Assembly (NCBI GenBank): GCA_965603365.1
Contig: CBFDCR010000113.1
Location: 1 to 11,929 of the forward strand
DNA: 11,929 nucleotides
Direction of reading: 5' to 3'
Origin: JAHELQ01 sp965603365
Lineage (GTDB): Bacteria; Acidobacteriota; Aminicenantia; UBA2199
The translations under genes were made by a program, and so were the position numbers. This document shows positions 7,142-11,929 of this stretch, in pieces (the first letter of the stretch is position 1; the number at the start of each line of letters is the position of its first letter). A model generated the notes under the pieces. That model searched no databases. It was not told the DNA's origin and saw only the letters and a list, made by a program, of their open reading frames with translations.

Positions 7142-7879
7142 ATGAGATACCTGATATTTAGCGATATCCACAGTAACCTGGAGGCTTTCGAAAAGCTGTT
7201 GAATCTCAAAAAGATAAAAAGCGTGGATCATTACTTATTCCTGGGTGACCTGGTGGGTTACGGTCCGAATCCGGACGAGACCATCTCCTTATTCCGGACT
7301 TTGGGAAAATTCGAAAGCATCAGGGGAAATCACGATAAAGTGGTGGCCGGTCTCGAATCCTCATCCCTCTTTAATCCCGTTGCCGCATTTTCGGCAGAAT
7401 GGAGCAAAATCCAGATCAGTGAAGACAACCAAAAATTTCTCAAAAACTTGAAAAAAGGACCCATCGTGGTGGATCGCTTTATCTCCTTGTGCCACGGTTC
7501 CACCTTCGATGAAGATTACTACGTATTTTCGATATTTGAGGCTGCCGAATCCTTTAAATTTATGGAGACATCCATCGGTTTTTTCGGTCACACCCATTTC
7601 CCCATCATCTATTTGCTGAGAAACGACAAAATAGACACCGTCCCCCTCAACAGTAATATTAAAATTAAATTGGACCCCAATACAAAATATTTGATTAACC
7701 CCGGATCTGTGGGCCAACCCAGAGATAAGAACTCCAACCCCAGTTTCATTATTTTTGACTCCACCAAAAAGGAAATTTATTTCCAGCGATTTTCCTATAA
7801 CCTTAAGCAAACTCAAACCAAAATCAGAAACGCCGGACTGCCGGAAATACTGGCCAGCCGCCTGGAATCCGGTATATAG
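7142..7879 (+). CDS. Metallophosphoesterase, YfcE/MJ0936-like
   Basis: A 245-residue calcineurin-like phosphoesterase that would hydrolyse phosphoester or phosphodiester bonds with a two-metal centre. The motif series is complete: DIHSN (D8, H10), GDLVGYGPNP (D36), GNHD (N63, H64), CHG (H118), GHTH (H150, H152) and the family signature INPGSVGQPRD (185-195). The GDLVGYGPNPDE form is typical of a soluble bacterial subfamily whose substrate is not settled; phosphodiesterase activity on small substrates is possible. No signal peptide is present, so it is cytosolic. The ATG lies three bases after the lipA stop with an AAGGG just upstream, and its stop codon overlaps the Shine-Dalgarno of the next gene. 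Confidence 0.94.
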   Translation: MRYLIFSDIHSNLEAFEKLLNLKKIKSVDHYLFLGDLVGYGPNPDETISLFRTLGKFESIRGNHDKVVAGLESSSLFNPVAAFSAEWSKIQISEDNQKFLKNLKKGPIVVDRFISLCHGSTFDEDYYVFSIFEAAESFKFMETSIGFFGHTHFPIIYLLRNDKIDTVPLNSNIKIKLDPNTKYLINPGSVGQPRDKNSNPSFIIFDSTKKEIYFQRFSYNLKQTQTKIRNAGLPEILASRLESGI

Positions 7880-7883
7880 GAGG
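7878..7883 (+). promoter_or_regulatory. Ribosome binding site that fixes the GAF-like start
   Basis: AGGAGG overlaps the last two bases of the phosphoesterase stop codon TAG (7877-7879) and lies six bases before ATG 7890. It is the best Shine-Dalgarno in the operon and argues against the upstream in-frame ATG at 7755. Confidence 0.85.
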
Positions 7884-7889
7884 TTTATC

Positions 7890-8918
7890 ATGTCAGAGAA
7901 CCAATTAAAAGAATTTATCGATAAAGTCTTGACTGAAAAGAAATCCATCTTCGTTGCCAAAATCCATCAAGCCCAGGAAGAGCTCATGAATCAACTGGAA
8001 ACCATTAAAGAACCGGCAGATTTCTTTACATACACCATTCCAGGAGATCTCAAGATCGCCAAAGAATCTCCCCAAAGCGATCTAATCAATATTTTGCATG
8101 AAAGCACAAAGAAAATTTCTACCGCCGACAATCAACTCAAATTAATCACCAATTTGCTGGAAGGCATTAATCACTTCTGCACCCGGGCGGCACTTTTCCT
8201 GGTGAGAGACGATAAATTGGTCGGCTGGAAAGGTAAAGGTTTTTCCAAACAGAAAGACGAAATTTCCGATGACGACATCAAGAAAATATTCTTTTCTCTA
8301 TCCGCCGACACTATTTTTAAACAAACCCTGGATACCAAAGAGCCTTATACCGGTCCACCCTCATCCCAACCGGATGACCACCTTATCTACAGCAGATTCG
8401 GGGGAGAACTGCCGCAAAAGGTCTTTGTCCTGCCCTTCTTTGTTAAGGGCAAACCCCAGGCGGTTATTTATACCGATGCCAGGGGTGAAAAAAAGATCAA
8501 AGAGAAGGAGATAGAAATCATCACCACCATCGGTGAGATGAGTCTGGATTTGCTGCCATTAAGACAAAAGCTGCTGGCAAAAGTTCAAACCAGAAAATTC
8601 CTCGAAGACTTCAGTGAAGCGCCGGAGAACCAACTGATTGAGTTAGAAGACGCTCTGCCCCAATCAACCAGAGCAAACGACCCCGAAAGAAAGGCCAGGG
8701 TGATTATCAACGATATTATTCTGTATAATCAAAGAACCGTTGACGAGGGAATAAAAAACAAAACCCTGGTTGAAGTTCTGGGCGATACCATCGAGCAGGC
8801 CAAAGAGGAGTATTTAAGAAAATTCGACGATTTGTCGGTATTTGAGCAACAATTAATTAAGATCCTGGCCAAAGGAGATCGATCGGTTTTGCAGGGTTAT
8901 CCATTTGAAACTATTTAG
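7890..8918 (+). CDS. GAF-like domain protein with conserved 'LYN' tail
   Basis: A 342-residue soluble protein. Residues about 55-235 look like a GAF-type sensory fold: an initial helix (STADNQLKLITNLLEGI), the strand AALFLVRDDKLVGWKGKGF and the later strand pair VFVLPFFVKGKPQAVIYTD, then a closing helix. The C-terminal part (about 270-342) contains KARVIINDIILYNQRTVDEG and QQLIKILAKGD. I recognise a similar tail (ARxxxxxIxLYN...V.EG..., ...ELxxILAxGD) from many acidobacterial and deltaproteobacterial proteins of unknown role; that is memory, not a search. The ATG at 7890 is chosen because a perfect AGGAGG (7878-7883) sits six bases before it; the same frame is open back to 7755 inside the phosphoesterase gene. 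It overlaps the transglycosylase gene by 14 bases. Ligand and partner are unknown. Confidence 0.75.
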   Translation: MSENQLKEFIDKVLTEKKSIFVAKIHQAQEELMNQLETIKEPADFFTYTIPGDLKIAKESPQSDLINILHESTKKISTADNQLKLITNLLEGINHFCTRAALFLVRDDKLVGWKGKGFSKQKDEISDDDIKKIFFSLSADTIFKQTLDTKEPYTGPPSSQPDDHLIYSRFGGELPQKVFVLPFFVKGKPQAVIYTDARGEKKIKEKEIEIITTIGEMSLDLLPLRQKLLAKVQTRKFLEDFSEAPENQLIELEDALPQSTRANDPERKARVIINDIILYNQRTVDEGIKNKTLVEVLGDTIEQAKEEYLRKFDDLSVFEQQLIKILAKGDRSVLQGYPFETI

Positions 8919-10893
8919 ACGGGGATCCCCCCTTACATACATTTTCCAGGTCGAATTGCTCCTGATTGTCTCCATGGCCGCCGCTTTCCTGGTCTGCGGC
9001 CTGTTCTCCACCGATGATCCCGGCGAAGAGAAAGGGGACAACCGCCGCCGCAGCCTATTGCGCAATTACCGGATTCTAAATGGATTTTTAACCGATCCAC
9101 CGACCCGCGCCGACCAACCGAAAATCATCCGGGATATGAAGGCTCTTGAGTCGGCTCGAAAACTCCTGGATGAAAAGCGCTACCAGGAGATTCCCAAAAT
9201 TTTGCCGAACCTCGATGGCGACTATCGCTACCTCCAATCGGAAAAACGGAAAATTTATCTGGAATACCTGTACGGCCAGAAAAGATACAACACGTTTCTC
9301 CAGGATTATAAGCAGAATCCCTTGCCCGATCCCAGATGGCGGCGCATGTACCTCCACAGCCTCGTCGGGACCCGGAAAAACAGGCGGGCCTTCTTGCTAT
9401 TCAAAGAACTATTCCCCAGCCAACACCTCCGACATTTTCAGAACATACTCTCCCCCCAGCAGTTGCGCCTCTTCCTGGGAAAACTCTCCTCCCAGGAGTG
9501 GTTTAATAAATTCCTCTACCTGACGGCAAGGGGACAATTCTCGGAACTATTCAGAGAACAAAAATACTCTCCCTTTCAACAGATCAATCATCTCTTTAAC
9601 GGCGAATACAACTACCGGCGGCGGCGCTACAGCCGTGCCCAATACTGGCTCAACAAGGTCACCGCCCCAGAACTGGCGAACCACAAAAGAGAGATCCAGA
9701 TCAAAATCAGAATACGCCAAGACGACTATGAAGACATCCTGGACCAGATCGAGGCCCTAAAAGACGACACCGCCGTCTACCCCCAACTGCTGCTGGACAG
9801 CGGCGGATTGATGACAGTCAAAGGGGAATACAACCTGGCCCTTGAACTCTTTTCAAGATATATCGCCCTATCCAGAACCGACGACCACTCCCACTGGCGG
9901 GTATTGTGGATCAGCGCCTGGGCCCATTACCGGCAGCACCACGAAGAAAGGGCCCTGCAATACTTCAAACAAGGAACCGACTCCCCTATTCCCTCCTACC
10001 GGCTGGCCAACCGATACTGGTGGAGCCGGATTAAAAATATACCCTCCCCAAATCTCCGGGAAACCCCATTCTCTTATTATTTCTCCATGAGCATGCCCAC
10101 CCACAACATCCCTCCCCACCTCCTCCTGAACAGCCGGATCCTCCGACCCTTTACCCAACTGATCGACGGCAGACAGAGCCCCCTGTTTCGGAAAATCAGC
10201 CGCGATCTGACATCGCTGCTGCAAGCCGGTTTCAGCCAGGAATCGCTGTCCTTCATCCGCGAGGTCCAGGCAGAACCCCAATTAACCCAGAGCGATCAAA
10301 ACATGTTGAAGATCATTGAATCCATCCTCTATCTGAAGCAAGGCAAACTCCAGCAGGCATTTATCGCCTTCCGAAAAAATTTCCCCCACTACCCGGAGAT
10401 CGTACTGCCCCGCTTCTTACGGGCGCTTTATCTCCCCCTCAAGTACGAATCCCTGGTGCGCTACCATGCCCAAAAAAACCAGATTGATCCCCACCTGATA
10501 TTGGCCCTGATCCGGGAAGAAAGCTATTTCCGGCCCGATGCCGTGTCCCCGGCCCGGGCCCTTGGCCTGATGCAGCTCCTCCTGGGCACCGCCCGCAGAT
10601 TGGCCCGTCCTGACAATATTCGTCTGAACAGACGGGACCTATTCAAGCCGGAACTCAATGTACGCCTCGGCTGCCAATACCTCAAACAATTGCTCGACCG
10701 CTACAACGGCAAGACCTATTTAGCCCTGGCAGCCTACAATGCCGGCGAGCACCGGGCAGACCGCTGGCTGCGGGAGTTCGGCCCCGTACCGGACGACCAA
10801 TTCATCGAAATGATCCCCTTCACCGAAACCCGCAGCTATGTCAAAACCATCCTCCGCAACCACTTCTACTACCGCCACTACTACCCCCAATAA
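8905..10893 (+). CDS. slt: Soluble lytic murein transglycosylase (Slt70-like)
   Basis: A 662-residue periplasmic enzyme that cleaves peptidoglycan glycan strands with formation of 1,6-anhydro-muramoyl ends. A basic start and one hydrophobic segment (about 12-33, QVELLLIVSMAAAFLVCGLF) act as signal or anchor; its cysteine lacks a good lipobox. A long helical superhelix of TPR-like repeats (about 60-505) precedes the GH23 SLT domain (about 510-655). The domain shows the catalytic glutamate E539 in IREESYF, GLMQL (554-558), AYNAG (610-614) and ETRSYV (641-646). After GLMQL the usual MP.TA reads LLGTA, a small departure. Length is close to E. coli Slt70 (645). The start is TTG, with CAGGG at 8892-8896, and overlaps the GAF-like gene by 14 bases; a later ATG at 8974 would destroy the signal segment. 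It is the last gene of the operon. Confidence 0.94.
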   Translation: MKLFRRGSPLTYIFQVELLLIVSMAAAFLVCGLFSTDDPGEEKGDNRRRSLLRNYRILNGFLTDPPTRADQPKIIRDMKALESARKLLDEKRYQEIPKILPNLDGDYRYLQSEKRKIYLEYLYGQKRYNTFLQDYKQNPLPDPRWRRMYLHSLVGTRKNRRAFLLFKELFPSQHLRHFQNILSPQQLRLFLGKLSSQEWFNKFLYLTARGQFSELFREQKYSPFQQINHLFNGEYNYRRRRYSRAQYWLNKVTAPELANHKREIQIKIRIRQDDYEDILDQIEALKDDTAVYPQLLLDSGGLMTVKGEYNLALELFSRYIALSRTDDHSHWRVLWISAWAHYRQHHEERALQYFKQGTDSPIPSYRLANRYWWSRIKNIPSPNLRETPFSYYFSMSMPTHNIPPHLLLNSRILRPFTQLIDGRQSPLFRKISRDLTSLLQAGFSQESLSFIREVQAEPQLTQSDQNMLKIIESILYLKQGKLQQAFIAFRKNFPHYPEIVLPRFLRALYLPLKYESLVRYHAQKNQIDPHLILALIREESYFRPDAVSPARALGLMQLLLGTARRLARPDNIRLNRRDLFKPELNVRLGCQYLKQLLDRYNGKTYLALAAYNAGEHRADRWLREFGPVPDDQFIEMIPFTETRSYVKTILRNHFYYRHYYPQ

Positions 10894-10966
10894 AACTCCC
10901 TTACACCCACCGAGTACGTTAATCAGGAAGAACGGATGAAAAAATCTATTTATGAAAGATTTTTAT

Positions 10967-10995
10967 TTGAATAATTTCTACAATCGTTTTATAAT
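10967..10995 (+). promoter_or_regulatory. Promoter of the MNT nucleotidyltransferase gene
   Basis: TTGAAT (10967-10972) and a perfect TATAAT (10990-10995) are spaced by 17 bases. Transcription would start near 11002, about 27 bases before the TTG start. It separates this gene from the preceding operon, although no terminator hairpin is visible between them (10894-10966). Confidence 0.75.
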
Positions 10996-11028
10996 ACCAA
11001 TGTGAAAGTACAATTTTAGGAGTACACA

Positions 11029-11325
11029 TTGACAAGAGAAGATATACTAAAGTTTTTAACGGAGAAAAAAGGAGAATTCGGAGAGATGTTTCATATCAAA
11101 ACGATTGGACTCTTCGGCAGTTATTCCAGGAATGACTATAATAAAGACAGCGATATCGATATTGTGTACGAACTTTCCGACGGAAAAAAGTTTGGTTATT
11201 TTGATTATATAAAATTAGAAGAAATTTTATCCAGAAAATTTAGAAGGAAAGTCGAATTGGTCAACTACAAATACATGAATCCCATCATTAAAAGCAGAGC
11301 CCAAAGGGAAATCATCTATGTATAA
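11029..11325 (+). CDS. MNT-type minimal nucleotidyltransferase, orphan antitoxin-like
   Basis: A 98-residue single-domain protein of the polymerase-beta nucleotidyltransferase superfamily. The hallmark GSYS (G30-S33) and the DxD pair in DSDIDIVYE are in place with the usual spacing, followed by the short helix and the strand RKVELVNYKYMNP. Such MNT proteins usually act as antitoxins that AMPylate a HEPN-domain RNase toxin encoded next to them. Here no HEPN gene follows: frames after the stop are short, and the next gene is convergent. The start is TTG at 11029 with TTAGGAG ending six bases upstream. It could be an orphan antitoxin, the survivor of a broken pair, or an enzyme with another substrate. 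Confidence 0.88.
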   Translation: MTREDILKFLTEKKGEFGEMFHIKTIGLFGSYSRNDYNKDSDIDIVYELSDGKKFGYFDYIKLEEILSRKFRRKVELVNYKYMNPIIKSRAQREIIYV

Positions 11326-11380
11326 TTGGCCGAAGCGCTGAAGACACCATACTATAGTCATCTACAATATTTACAGGATT

Positions 11381-11530
11381 TCACCTTAGAAGTAAAATAA
11401 AAAAATACGGACAGACCCTCGGATCAGACGGCAAGAGTCCACCCCTCACCCGACTCTTCTCCTCATTATCCAGATGGGCCACGGTCTTCTTATTTAACGT
11501 CAACTTATTGTCAAATTTTTTACGTTTCAT
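11381..11530 (-). CDS. RiPP precursor with class-I-lanthipeptide-like leader
   Basis: A 49-residue frame on the minus strand. It begins MKRKKFDNKLTLNKKTVAHL, continues DNEEKSRVRGG and ends with LLPSDPRVCPYFFILLLR. The leader is highly charged; its KLTLNKKTVAHL block followed by an acidic stretch and a Gly-Gly (30-31) is the layout of 'class I lanthipeptide' / GG-type natural product precursors known from Bacteroidota and relatives. The Gly-Gly would be the cleavage site of a peptidase-containing ABC exporter. The putative core is short, with one Ser and one Cys, so it may be truncated; a one-base shift in the T7 run at 11399-11405 opens a frame with two more cysteines (see findings). A strong AAGGAGG lies at 11543-11549, 12 bases from the ATG. 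No LanB, LanC, radical SAM enzyme or transporter is in the window. The leader resemblance is by eye. Confidence 0.62.
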   Translation of the reverse strand: MKRKKFDNKLTLNKKTVAHLDNEEKSRVRGGLLPSDPRVCPYFFILLLR

Positions 11531-11542
11531 CTTACTTCACTA

Positions 11543-11549
11543 CCTCCTT
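11543..11549 (-). promoter_or_regulatory. Strong ribosome binding site of the RiPP precursor
   Basis: AAGGAGG on the minus strand is a full anti-16S match. Its distance of 12 bases to ATG 11530 is a little long. No other start codon in that frame lies nearer. Confidence 0.65.
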
Positions 11550-11703
11550 ATCCTTATCATTTAGTTTCCAAACACCAACCAGGAACCAGGCCACCCCCCA
11601 TTCTAAAATATAAAGACAATTCCCCTTCCAAAAAGTTGCCGAAGATATCCTGTAAAGGATCTCCTGGCGGGTGAAAGGCGGGGATTTTTCTTATACATAC
11701 CAT

Positions 11704-11871
11704 ATGGGAATGGTTTTGCCGGGTATGGGGATGATTTCTCCCGGTATGGGAATGGTTTTGCCGGGCATGGGAATGGTTTTGCCGCTTATGGGGATGGCTC
11801 CGCCCCTTATGTGGATGATTTCGTCCGTTATGGGAATGGTTTTTCCCTTCATGTGGATGATTTCTTCTTTT
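11704..11871. repeat. 21-bp tandem repeat, eight units
   Basis: Eight head-to-tail 21-base units start at 11704, 11725, 11746, 11767, 11788, 11809, 11830 and 11851, and a ninth is broken. Unit 1 reads ATGGGAATGGTTTTGCCGGG plus T; units 3 and 4 are almost identical to it, and units 2, 6 and 8 share an ATGATTTC variant. Because the period is a multiple of three, the plus strand reads as MGMVLPG-type heptads (11671-11889) and the minus strand as His-rich NHPHKGR-type heptads (11557-11880). Neither frame has a convincing ribosome binding site. The minus-strand frame stops 26 bases before the RiPP precursor start, so a transcript of that gene starting far upstream would carry the array in its leader. 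Confidence 0.92.
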
Positions 11872-11929
11872 ATGTTGCATAGGTTATAATAAAAGAGACA
11901 AAAAGTTGTTTAAATTCCCCGACAGTTTT

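Noticed and set aside
7755..7889. N-terminal extension of the GAF-like protein back to ATG 7755
   Set aside because: It lies inside the phosphoesterase gene in another frame, and the perfect AGGAGG before 7890 marks the start.
11704..11871. CRISPR array
   Set aside because: Units are directly abutting 21-mers without unique spacers; this is a tandem repeat.

Overview
The window looks like chromosomal DNA of a Gram-negative-type bacterium of moderate GC content. Base 1 lies inside the 5' end of a 16S rRNA gene read on the minus strand. A periplasmic folding factor (PpiD-like), a soluble lytic transglycosylase (Slt70-like) and lipoyl synthase all point to a diderm envelope. Codon style, the GAF-like protein with its 'LYN' tail and the lanthipeptide-type precursor resemble Acidobacteriota, possibly Aminicenantes; this is an impression from memory and not a proven placement.

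Region by region. (1) Bases 1-250: start of 16S rRNA, its leader with two hairpins, an AGTTT pentamer array and a boxA-like motif, and a near-consensus promoter, all on the minus strand. (2) Bases 248-861: no credible gene, only AT-rich inverted repeats. (3) Bases 862-1740: a decayed AAA-ATPase-like gene (minus strand) that keeps its promoter and its first ~25 codons, has lost the Walker A part, and now runs into a degenerate 21-bp tandem repeat at its 3' end. (4) Bases 1803-10893: a tight plus-strand run of seven genes: HAMP histidine kinase, PpiD-like chaperone, M24B Xaa-Pro peptidase, lipoyl synthase (lipA), YfcE-type metallophosphoesterase, GAF-like protein, Slt-type lytic transglycosylase. 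Spacings range from 29-bp overlaps to 10-bp gaps, so one transcript is likely. (5) Bases 10967-11325: a separately promoted orphan MNT-type nucleotidyltransferase with a TTG start. (6) Bases 11381-11871: on the minus strand, a short unlisted gene for a RiPP precursor with a class-I-lanthipeptide-like leader ending in Gly-Gly, and behind it a second 21-bp tandem repeat of eight units.

How the genes fit together: the long operon mixes envelope quality control (PpiD, Slt, histidine kinase) with housekeeping metabolism (LipA, Xaa-Pro peptidase). The two flanks are accessory: remnants, minisatellite-like repeats with the same 21-bp period, an orphan toxin-antitoxin-type gene and the peptide precursor. 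The precursor is the least expected item. No modification enzyme, transporter or protease for it lies in the window.
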